DNA of 64,000 nt from Anaerococcus sp. AGMB09787 (GTDB lineage: Bacteria; Bacillota; Clostridia; Tissierellales; Peptoniphilaceae), in the NCBI RefSeq assembly GCF_022808955.1, contig NZ_JAKZEY010000051.1, positions 1-64,000 on the forward strand. Reading direction: 5' to 3'. The position numbers were made by a program, and so were the translations under genes. A model generated the notes under the pieces. That model made no database searches. It saw only the letters and a list, made by a program, of their open reading frames with translations, and had not been told where the DNA came from. This document shows, one piece after another, positions 50,389-57,983 of this stretch (its first letter is position 1; every line of letters begins with the position of its first letter).

Positions 50389-51558
50389 ATGAATTATTTG
50401 ATAGTTCATGGTGGGGGTCCTACTGCTGTAATAAATGCTTCCTTGTATGGCTTAGTTAAAAGACTAAAAGAAGAAAAATCAACTGAGCATATATATGGAG
50501 CAATAGGTGGAATAGAAGCTATATACTTTAAAAATTATGTAGATTTTGCAAAGGTAAATAAATTTGAACTAGAGAGCTTGCTTTATACACCTGCTAGTGC
50601 CTTGGGATCCTCCAGATATCCTCTGGATGATGAGGAATATGCTAGATTAGCCAAGGAGCTAAAAGAGCAGGGAATAGATGCCGTTTTCCTAAACGGTGGA
50701 AATGGAACTATGAACACTTGTGCTAAACTAAGTGATGCGGTTAAAGCTTATAATATTAAAGTCATGGGTGTACCCAAAACCATAGATAATGACATTGCCA
50801 TAATTGACCACAGTCCTGGCTATGCATCGGCTGCAAAATTTGTAGCAAATACAATATCTGAAATTTCTGTAGATATTAAATCCCTTCCTATCCACGTATG
50901 CATAGTCGAGACTATGGGTAGAAACTCTGGCTGGTTAGCTGCATCTGCATCGCTTGCGAAATCTGAATTCATAGATGGTCCTGATTTCATTTACACACCA
51001 GAGAGGGACTTTGATGAAGATACTTTCTTAAATGATGTTTCCAATTTATGGAATAAGAAAAAAGGAATACTTGTAGTAGTGAGCGAAGGTTTAGTAAATA
51101 AAAATGGAGATACAATAGTTCCGCCGATCTATAAAACAGGTAGGTCTGTATATTATGGAGATGTAAGCTCATACTTATCCGAATTAGTAATTAAAAATCT
51201 TGGCATAAAGGCAAGAAATGAAAAGCCAGGCCTTTTAGGTAGGTGCTCTATCTCAACTAGGTCAAGGGTAGATGTAGAAGAAGCTATAATAGTTGGTAGA
51301 AAGGCAGCTGATGCAATAATCGCCAACAAGAGTGGCTATATGGTTGGAATAATGAGGGAAGATGGTGAAAATTATAAAGCTAATTTCCCACTTATACCAA
51401 TAGAAGAAATTAATGCTCCAGAAAGAAAGATGCCAGATGAATTTATAAATGAATCAGCAAACGGAATTACAGAAGACTTCATTAAGTGGGCTAAGGATAT
51501 AGTAGACTTTCATCCCTACGATTATGTGTCATATAACAAAAATGAGAGGAGTTTATAA
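50389..51558 (+). CDS. phosphofructokinase family protein (PPi/ATP type uncertain)
   Basis: ATG 50389, two bases after the LarA-like stop, gives 389 aa. The PFK fold is clear: YLIVHGGGPTAVINASL, catalytic VPKTIDND (D133) and ETMGRNSGW. K130 in PKTIDND is the usual marker of pyrophosphate-dependent enzymes, yet the other marker site reads GGNGT (103-107), with Gly where PPi enzymes have Asp and Asn where the Mg-binding Asp normally sits. The phosphoryl donor is therefore ambiguous. It would phosphorylate fructose 6-phosphate from NagB, feeding the aldolase encoded upstream. Confidence 0.85.
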   Translation: MNYLIVHGGGPTAVINASLYGLVKRLKEEKSTEHIYGAIGGIEAIYFKNYVDFAKVNKFELESLLYTPASALGSSRYPLDDEEYARLAKELKEQGIDAVFLNGGNGTMNTCAKLSDAVKAYNIKVMGVPKTIDNDIAIIDHSPGYASAAKFVANTISEISVDIKSLPIHVCIVETMGRNSGWLAASASLAKSEFIDGPDFIYTPERDFDEDTFLNDVSNLWNKKKGILVVVSEGLVNKNGDTIVPPIYKTGRSVYYGDVSSYLSELVIKNLGIKARNEKPGLLGRCSISTRSRVDVEEAIIVGRKAADAIIANKSGYMVGIMREDGENYKANFPLIPIEEINAPERKMPDEFINESANGITEDFIKWAKDIVDFHPYDYVSYNKNERSL

Positions 51559-52722
51559 ATGTCATATTATGTAAAAGCAAAGAATATAGTTTTGGAAGAT
51601 AGGCTTCTAAAAGACTCCTATCTAAAAATAAACGATGATGGGACCTTTGGAAGAGTTCTAAAGGAGATACCTAAGGATAGTAGAGTTATAGATTATTCAA
51701 ATTATACAATAGCACCGGGACTTTTTGATACCCATATCCATGGTTATGGTTCATATGATGTGATGGACAATGACTTTGAAGGTCTAAATTTGATGAGTGA
51801 AAAGCTCCTATCATGCGGTGTAACAAGCTTTTTGCCAACAACCCTAACAGATAGTTTTGAAAAAACTACCAGTGTTCTAGAAAATATAGCCAAAAACTAC
51901 AAAAAGATAGAAGGTGCCAAGATCCAAGGAATTTTCTTGGAAGGACCATTCTTTAGCGAAAAGTTTAAGGGAGCTCAAAATGAAAAATACATGAGTCCCC
52001 CATCAATCGATAAATTAGCTAAATGGGATGAGGCTTCTAACCACCTAGTTAGAAAAATTGCCATAGCACCAGAATTAGAGGGAAGTGTTGACTTTATTGA
52101 TTGGGCAGTAGACCACAATATCTATGTGGCCTTGGGTCATAGCGATGCTACCTTTGAAGAAGCTAAGGAGGCAGTAGATCATGGAGCAAATATCTTCGTC
52201 CACACCTTCAATGCTATGAGCAACCTTCTTCATAGACATCCAAGTATGGTCGGTGCAGCCTTCTCACTAGAAGATGTTTATGCAGAATTAATTTGTGATG
52301 GCCACCACAACCACCCATACTCTGTAAATGCCTTACTAAGGGCGAGGGGGATTGACCAAACAGTTCTTATAACAGATTGTATGAGAGCCGGTGGAATGGG
52401 TGAGGGGGAATCTTCTCTAGGAGATTTTGCTGTAACAATTAAAGATGGAACAGCCAAATTAAAGGGAACAGATACCCTAGCAGGATCAATCCTAGAGCTA
52501 ATCCTAGCCGTAAAAAATATAGTGAAGTGGGGCTTTGTATCCTTTGATGATGCTCTAAGAATGGCATCCCTATATCCAGCCAAATCAGTTGGGGTAGATG
52601 ACCTATGTGGTAAGATCGCCTACGGTAGAGATGCTGATTTTATAGTAGTAGATGATGAACTAAACCTTATAGCTACTTATCTTGATGGTGAATTAAGGTA
52701 TGAAGAAGGTGAGAATAAATAA
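51559..52722 (+). CDS. nagA: N-acetylglucosamine-6-phosphate deacetylase
   Basis: A 387-aa amidohydrolase removing acetate from GlcNAc-6-P (or a related N-acetyl hexosamine phosphate). Family blocks: APGLFDTHIHGYG, GVTSFLPTTLTD, FLEGPFFSEKFKGAQ (metal Glu), ALGHSDAT, HTFNAMSNLLHRHPS and ELICDGHHNHP. The D in LITDCMRAGG is catalytic. It starts directly after the PFK-like stop, and its own stop overlaps the next start by one base. Confidence 0.94.
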   Translation: MSYYVKAKNIVLEDRLLKDSYLKINDDGTFGRVLKEIPKDSRVIDYSNYTIAPGLFDTHIHGYGSYDVMDNDFEGLNLMSEKLLSCGVTSFLPTTLTDSFEKTTSVLENIAKNYKKIEGAKIQGIFLEGPFFSEKFKGAQNEKYMSPPSIDKLAKWDEASNHLVRKIAIAPELEGSVDFIDWAVDHNIYVALGHSDATFEEAKEAVDHGANIFVHTFNAMSNLLHRHPSMVGAAFSLEDVYAELICDGHHNHPYSVNALLRARGIDQTVLITDCMRAGGMGEGESSLGDFAVTIKDGTAKLKGTDTLAGSILELILAVKNIVKWGFVSFDDALRMASLYPAKSVGVDDLCGKIAYGRDADFIVVDDELNLIATYLDGELRYEEGENK

Positions 52723-53618
52723 TGAAAAGATTATTAGACAGTGTTGCAAGTGAAATTTTGGCCATGGATAGGGAAGAGCTTTTAGAATCAATAAAATTAT
52801 CTGAAGGTCGTACCATCTTATCAGAAAATAATGTAGTTATTACCCAATTCCAACCAATGATTACAAATAGTGAGATAGCAAGAGCTTTTGGAGCTGACCT
52901 TATCTTATTAAATTGCTTCGATGTTTTTAACCCAAAGATAAAGGCGATTGACCCTGCAATAGAAGAACCAGTTAAATATCTAAAAAAATTATGTGGTAGA
53001 CCGATAGGACTTAATCTTGAGCCAGTGGATTATAAGGCAGAGATGGGAGAAGATAGGGATGATATTGTTAAAGGTAGGATATGTAGTGAAGAAACTGTAA
53101 AAAAAGCCAATGAGCTTGGATTCGATATAGTTTCCCTAACAGGCAATCCTAGTACAGGAGTATCAAATAATTCCATAGAAAAAGCAATTGAATTAACGAG
53201 AGCTAACTTTGATGGCATAATCATAGCTGGTAAAATGCATGGGTCAGGTGTTAATGAGCCAATCATAGATGAAGATACAGTTAGGAAATTTATTAAGGCA
53301 GGAGCTGATGTAATCCTCCTTCCAGCAGTAGGAACCTTCCCTGGAATTACAGTCAACTTTATAAAAGACCTTGTTGATATAATCCACGCAGATGGAGCAC
53401 TAGCTATGAGTGCCATAGGAACAAGTCAAGAGGCTTCTTCAGTCGAAACAATTCGTCAAATCGCCCTACTAAATAAGATGACTGGGGTAGATATCCAACA
53501 TATAGGAGACCATGGCTATTCTGGACTTGCTCCATATAGAAATATTTTAGAATTATCAATAGCTCTAAGGGGAGAATCCCTCACACTAAGAATGATAGGA
53601 TCATCAGTATTAAGGTAA
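52722..53618 (+). CDS. TIM-barrel-like protein of unknown function in the amino-sugar operon
   Basis: 298 aa, cytosolic, no signal peptide or membrane span. Repeated beta/alpha units and a glycine-rich phosphate-binding-like segment, ADVILLPAVGTFPGITVNF (about 191-209), together with GADLILLNCFDVFNP and GFDIVSLTGNPSTGVSN, suggest a TIM-barrel fold. I think it belongs to an uncharacterised family often found beside amino-sugar genes, but I cannot name an activity. It is translationally coupled to nagA (one-base overlap) and precedes nagB, so it probably acts on an intermediate of this pathway. It does not resemble MurQ etherase or NagK. Confidence 0.65.
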   Translation: MKRLLDSVASEILAMDREELLESIKLSEGRTILSENNVVITQFQPMITNSEIARAFGADLILLNCFDVFNPKIKAIDPAIEEPVKYLKKLCGRPIGLNLEPVDYKAEMGEDRDDIVKGRICSEETVKKANELGFDIVSLTGNPSTGVSNNSIEKAIELTRANFDGIIIAGKMHGSGVNEPIIDEDTVRKFIKAGADVILLPAVGTFPGITVNFIKDLVDIIHADGALAMSAIGTSQEASSVETIRQIALLNKMTGVDIQHIGDHGYSGLAPYRNILELSIALRGESLTLRMIGSSVLR

Positions 53619-53634
53619 AAGAAAAGAGGTAAAT

Positions 53635-54357
53635 ATGAAAATTTTAGTTACAGATGGCAATCCTAGCGGAAGTAAGATAGCATATCAAATTATAAGAGAT
53701 GAAGTAGATAAAGGATCAAAAGTCTTTGGCTTTGCAACAGGTATCGCTCCAGAAGAAACATATAGGTTACTTAGAGAATCAGATGTAGACTTTTCTGATA
53801 GGATATCCATAAACCTTGATGAATATGTAGGACTTGCTGACGACCATGTTCAAAGTTATCATTACTTTATGAACAAACACCTATTTAATGCAAAACCTTT
53901 TGCCAAGTCTTATATACCTGATGGACTAGCTGATCCTGAAGTAGAAGTAAAAAGATATGATAAAATTCTTGAAAAAAATCCAATTGACCTTCAAATACTA
54001 GGACTAGGTGTTGATGGACATATAGCTTTCAATGAACCAGGTACACCATTTGATAGCACAACCCACGTTTCATATCTAGATGAGTCAACAATAAAGTTTA
54101 ATAGTCAACTATTTAATTCAATTGATGAAGTTCCTAGATCTGCTATCACTATGGGAATAAAATCAATTATGGATGCTAAGAAAATAATCCTCTTGGCCTT
54201 CTATGAATCAAAGGCTGAAGCTATCTATGAGATGGTAATGGGTCCTGTAAGTAAAGACTTGCCAGCAAGTATTTTACAAAACCACCCTGACACAACCCTA
54301 ATCCTATCAAAAGAATCAGCCAAATTATTACCTGAAGATAAAAAGACCTACATGTAA
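53635..54357 (+). CDS. nagB: glucosamine-6-phosphate deaminase
   Basis: A 240-aa isomerase/deaminase converting GlcN-6-P to fructose 6-phosphate and ammonia. Conserved: GFATGIAPEETY, the catalytic Asp in SINLDEYVGL, GLGVDGHIAFNEPG (general base and His) and AITMGIKSIMDAKKI. The short C-terminus lacks the allosteric extension of E. coli NagB, as in other Gram-positive forms. Last gene of the operon. Confidence 0.94.
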   Translation: MKILVTDGNPSGSKIAYQIIRDEVDKGSKVFGFATGIAPEETYRLLRESDVDFSDRISINLDEYVGLADDHVQSYHYFMNKHLFNAKPFAKSYIPDGLADPEVEVKRYDKILEKNPIDLQILGLGVDGHIAFNEPGTPFDSTTHVSYLDESTIKFNSQLFNSIDEVPRSAITMGIKSIMDAKKIILLAFYESKAEAIYEMVMGPVSKDLPASILQNHPDTTLILSKESAKLLPEDKKTYM

Positions 54358-54376
54358 AAAAAAGACTGCCTTCTAA

Positions 54377-54408
54377 GCCCCGTTGATCATTGATTGACGG
54401 GGTTTATT
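54377..54408 (+). terminator. terminator of the amino-sugar operon
   Basis: AGCCCCGT/ACGGGGTT arms, a 13-base loop and a T-rich tail. Confidence 0.85.
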
Positions 54409-54649
54409 TTATTGAATACAAAGGATATTTCCGCAAAATTGTTACTAAATACCTTTAAGACCATCGACTGTTTATATATTTTTATATCATATCAAAGATG
54501 AAATTAAGTATTATCAAGTTAGGAATATACATTTAATAGGATATAGTGATATAATATTATTGTTTTTTCGATGTAAAATTTTATGTATATATATTTAGAA
54601 ATTATGCTATAATAAAAATGAAGTATTAGAAATTAAAGAAAGGTTATAT

Positions 54650-56716
54650 ATGAATTTAAAAGAATTTGGAGTCTTAGCTTTTGACAAAAAAACAATGAAG
54701 GAAAATGTACCCTATCCAGTATATCTAAAACGGAAAGAAGCAGCAAGAAATAATGCTAATCTTGATAAAGAAACAGCTGATTCTATTGCACATGCTATGA
54801 AATCATGGGCTATATCAAAAGGAGCTACTTCTTATACTCATTGGTTTCAACCCCTAAATGGAAAAACTGCAAATAAAAAAACAGCCTTTTTAAATAGGGA
54901 TGATAAGCATAATCCTATAAATAGATTTTCAGGAAATGAACTTATAAAGGGAGAACCAGATGCTTCATCATTTCCATCTGGAGGAATGAGATCTACTTTT
55001 GAAGCAAGAGGCTATACATATTGGGATCTTACTGCAAATTCTTTTATAGAAGATAAGGTCTTATATATACCATCGGTTTTTGTATCGTTTTATGGCGAAA
55101 AACTTGATAAAAAATTACCCCTAATAGAGTCAATGAATAGGGTGAGTAAAGAAGCAACAAGACTATGCAATTTATTTTTGAAAGATCAAAAAACTTATAG
55201 GGTCAAAGCAAAGATAGGATTAGAGCAAGAATTTTATCTAATAGATAAGAAATATTTTGATAGGAGAATAGACTTAGAATATTGTGGAATGACCCTAGTT
55301 GGCAGGGACCCTATGGTGGAAAAAGAGCTTGTTTCTCACTATTTGGGCGCAATCCCTCAAAGAGTTAATGACTTTTTTGAGGACGTAAATGAAAAATTAT
55401 ACCAGCTTGGTATATATATGGAGGCAGAGCATAATGAAGTAGGTCCAAACCAATTTGAAATAGCTATAATGTATGAAAATTGTAATATTTCTGTAGATAA
55501 TAACCAAATTCTTATGCATATTTTAGAAGAAACTGCCTTAAAACATAATCTTGTCTGCCTTTTAAAAGAAAAACCATTCAAAAATATGGCTGGAAGTGGT
55601 AAGCATAATAATTATTCCTTAGCTACAAATTATGGGAAAAACTGTTTTTCTCCAGGAAAAGATCCAAAAAATAATATCCTCTTTTTGTTGTTTTTATCAG
55701 CTATGATTAAGGTATGTAATGAATATCAGAGCCTTATTAGAATAGCATCATCATCAATAACAAACGATTATAGACTTGGTGGAGATGAAGCGCCACCTTC
55801 AATAATTTCGGTTTTTATAGGAAACGACCTAGAAGATATTTTAAAATCTATAGCGGAAGATGACTTTAAGCAAAAGGAAAAAAATAATAAGTTAAAAATT
55901 CCCCATCTTGGAGAATTAGAAACTGATTCCTCTGATAGAAATAGAACTTCTCCAATAGCCTTTACTGGTAATAAATTTGAATTTAGGATGCTCGGTTCTT
56001 CAAAATCTGCATCAGACTTAAATACTCTAATAAATCTTGCTATGTCTAAGGTGATAAAAGATATTGCAGATAAGTTAGAAAATGTAGATGATAAAGACTT
56101 AAAAGAAGAGTCTTACAAAATTGTAAAAGACATATACAATGAAAATAAGAGGATACTTTTCCAAGGGGATGGTTATTCAAAAGAATGGATAGAAGAAGCT
56201 AAGAAAAGAGGTCTTCAAAGCCATGAGAGCTTCTTGGAAGCTATCTTATATGCTAAAAAAACAAATGCCTATAAAATTTATGAGGATGAAAAAATATTTT
56301 CTCATAAGGAGATATCATCAATTATTAATGTAGAATTTGAGGAAATATGTAAATTTTTCTCATCCCAACTTGAAATATTAAACAATATGATCTACCAAGA
56401 AATCCTTCCATCAGCCATGAAGGAAATAAAAAGAATAAATGAATATGTATCATTTGTTGATAACAAAAAATTAAGTCAAAAAGCCATAAGGATAAATGAA
56501 AAAATAGAAAAATTATTAGAATATGGGGAAGAGATTCCTAATATATTAAATGAATTTGAAAATATAAATGGTATCGAAGAAAAGGCAATATATATACAAA
56601 AAAATACTAGGATAATTTCTGAAAACATAAGGGAAGTATCAGATTCCCTAGAAAATGAAATATCAAGGGAAAATTACTCTATGCCTAGGTATGTTGATAT
56701 GCTCAAATCTTTATAA
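54650..56716 (+). CDS. glnN: type III glutamine synthetase
   Basis: 688 aa, the long GSIII form, making glutamine from glutamate and ammonia. Diagnostic regions: HWFQPLNGKTANKKTAFL, FPSGGMRSTFEARGYTYWD (GSIII N-terminal block), GLEQEFYLI (metal Glu), EAEHNEVGPNQFE, and the nucleotide/glutamate site MAGSGKHNNYSLAT. EFRMLGSSKSASD precedes a long helical C-terminal region. Located just after NagB, which releases ammonia, but separated by a terminator, so common regulation is not implied. Confidence 0.94.
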   Translation: MNLKEFGVLAFDKKTMKENVPYPVYLKRKEAARNNANLDKETADSIAHAMKSWAISKGATSYTHWFQPLNGKTANKKTAFLNRDDKHNPINRFSGNELIKGEPDASSFPSGGMRSTFEARGYTYWDLTANSFIEDKVLYIPSVFVSFYGEKLDKKLPLIESMNRVSKEATRLCNLFLKDQKTYRVKAKIGLEQEFYLIDKKYFDRRIDLEYCGMTLVGRDPMVEKELVSHYLGAIPQRVNDFFEDVNEKLYQLGIYMEAEHNEVGPNQFEIAIMYENCNISVDNNQILMHILEETALKHNLVCLLKEKPFKNMAGSGKHNNYSLATNYGKNCFSPGKDPKNNILFLLFLSAMIKVCNEYQSLIRIASSSITNDYRLGGDEAPPSIISVFIGNDLEDILKSIAEDDFKQKEKNNKLKIPHLGELETDSSDRNRTSPIAFTGNKFEFRMLGSSKSASDLNTLINLAMSKVIKDIADKLENVDDKDLKEESYKIVKDIYNENKRILFQGDGYSKEWIEEAKKRGLQSHESFLEAILYAKKTNAYKIYEDEKIFSHKEISSIINVEFEEICKFFSSQLEILNNMIYQEILPSAMKEIKRINEYVSFVDNKKLSQKAIRINEKIEKLLEYGEEIPNILNEFENINGIEEKAIYIQKNTRIISENIREVSDSLENEISRENYSMPRYVDMLKSL

Positions 56717-57034
56717 ATTAGACAAAAAAATATTAGATACAAAAAACACCTTCTGATTTAGTCAAGAAAGACTAGCAGGAGGTATTTGTGTTTAAAAATA
56801 CCTATACCACAAGTGTAGATGTAGTGATACAATAATTTGTCATAACGGATGTAGACATGTTTGAAGAAAATAGAATAAAAAAGACAAATCTGTCTAAATT
56901 CATAAAATTTTTAATAGCTAATTAATAAAAGTATAAAAAAACAATATTTCTAAATAACAAAGCCCTACAAAAGAGCTTCTACTAAGCCGTGGTAAATATA
57001 TCAGGAAAGTGATTAGTAAATATATATATTAAAA
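56717..57034. other. intergenic region with one large hairpin
   Basis: No credible ORF. A long imperfect inverted repeat at 56745-56792 (AACACCTTCTG with CAGGAGGT and GTGTT, inner TAGTC/GACTA) follows glnN and is probably its terminator, though the T-run is short. The rest is AT-rich without visible signals. Confidence 0.5.
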
Positions 57035-57070
57035 GTATCAACCTTACTCTGATTAGTTTTAGGTTGATAC
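57035..57070 (-). terminator. terminator, copy 2 of the GTATCAACCT element
   Basis: Perfect 10-bp arms GTATCAACCT/AGGTTGATAC around a 16-base loop, followed on the minus strand by TTTTAATA. It ends the transcript of the 62-aa gene just upstream on that strand. Confidence 0.85.
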
Positions 57071-57100
57071 ATAAAATTATTTACAGACCCTAGATTTGAA

Positions 57101-57289
57101 TTACTTATCCAACTTATCGATTACTACCTTACCATTCTCATCTAATAAAGGTGTAATCCCTAAAGGAGTAGTACCTACAGTTATTAAATAATTTACACCT
57201 GTTTGGGTATCTACTACAATCTGGATGGCTCCCAAACCAAAGTTTTCATCAGATTTTAATTTAAATCTTTTTTCTTTTTTATCAAACAT
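57101..57289 (-). CDS. small DUF6440-like protein
   Basis: A 62-aa cytosolic protein. VDTQTGVNYLITVG followed by LGITPLLDENGKVVID matches the pattern of the small DUF6440 family, whose function is unknown. GGAG is placed properly before the ATG. It lies 22 bases downstream of the 109-aa gene on the same strand, probably in one transcript, and is followed by a strong terminator. Confidence 0.72.
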   Translation of the reverse strand: MFDKKEKRFKLKSDENFGLGAIQIVVDTQTGVNYLITVGTTPLGITPLLDENGKVVIDKLDK

Positions 57290-57311
57290 TTACTTTTCTC
57301 CACAAATTATT

Positions 57312-57641
57312 TTATTCAATAACCGATATGTAATCCACAGAATCTATTCTAAAAACACTAATTTTCTTTTCCCTATTTTTATCTAGGTATTCTAGTTTTA
57401 TCCATTCTTCATCGGTTTCTAATATTAGACCTTCAATTTCTGCTTTGCCTACAAGGGTTAAAGCTTCATCTGTATTTATTAGGCATTTTTTGTTAACTAA
57501 TCCTTGAATTACCTTAGACATCCCTCTTTCCTCCTGATTTTGTCTAGTTTGTTTCTTCACTAATTTGTTTAGTTTTTCAAATTTTTCATTAAGGGAAAAG
57601 TATATTACGACTAGCCCTAATAAAATTATCCAATTCATCAT
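57312..57641 (-). CDS. small membrane-anchored protein of unknown function
   Basis: 109 aa: one N-terminal membrane helix (WIILLGLVVIYFSL, residues 4-17), a charged coiled-coil-like stretch (NEKFEKLNKLVKKQTRQNQEE), and a C-terminal domain with IQGLVNKKCLINTDEALTLV and EWIKLEYLDKNREKKISVFR. I do not recognise a named family. AGAGGAAG precedes the start; either of the two first ATGs could be used. It is transcribed with the DUF6440-like gene. Confidence 0.65.
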   Translation of the reverse strand: MMNWIILLGLVVIYFSLNEKFEKLNKLVKKQTRQNQEERGMSKVIQGLVNKKCLINTDEALTLVGKAEIEGLILETDEEWIKLEYLDKNREKKISVFRIDSVDYISVIE

Positions 57642-57776
57642 CTTCCTCTATTTTAAAATACACAAAGAGATTTGCTTAGTAGGTCATAGATATGAATATC
57701 CAAAGATTAGCTTCTAGTTAAATTTTTTATATTGCCTCATAATCCTAAAAGCAAGATTTGTTTCTATATAAATCAC

Positions 57777-57830
57777 CAAGCGATCGTTTGTTTTATTATA
57801 AATATATAGCTCTTATTTTTATTTTGTCAA
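57777..57830 (-). promoter_or_regulatory. promoter and possible operator for the two small genes
   Basis: On the minus strand a TTGACA (57825-57830) is followed 18 bases later by TATATT. Downstream of it lies a near-perfect palindrome centred on CGATCG (57777-57790). The arrangement suggests a repressor site just past the promoter; which protein would bind is unknown. Confidence 0.4.
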
Positions 57831-57930
57831 GGCTATGATTTTCTTGGTAGTATGATCTTATAAAGATTTGGGTTAGGATTTATTCGTTATGGTTATTCTA
57901 TTTATTAGCTAGGGCAAATTTTCTCAATAG

Positions 57931-57960
57931 AAAAAGGCCATGGATTTTATCCAAAGCCTC
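57931..57960 (-). terminator. terminator after ppdK
   Basis: Minus-strand hairpin AGGC-TTTGGAT/ATCCATG-GCC with a short loop and a T5 tail. Confidence 0.8.
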
Positions 57961-57983
57961 TTTTATTTGTAAGGTTATCTTTA

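Noticed and set aside
52722..53618. MurQ (MurNAc-6-P etherase) or NagK identity for the unassigned operon protein
   Set aside because: It lacks the SIS-domain pattern of MurQ and the ATP-binding motifs of ROK kinases.
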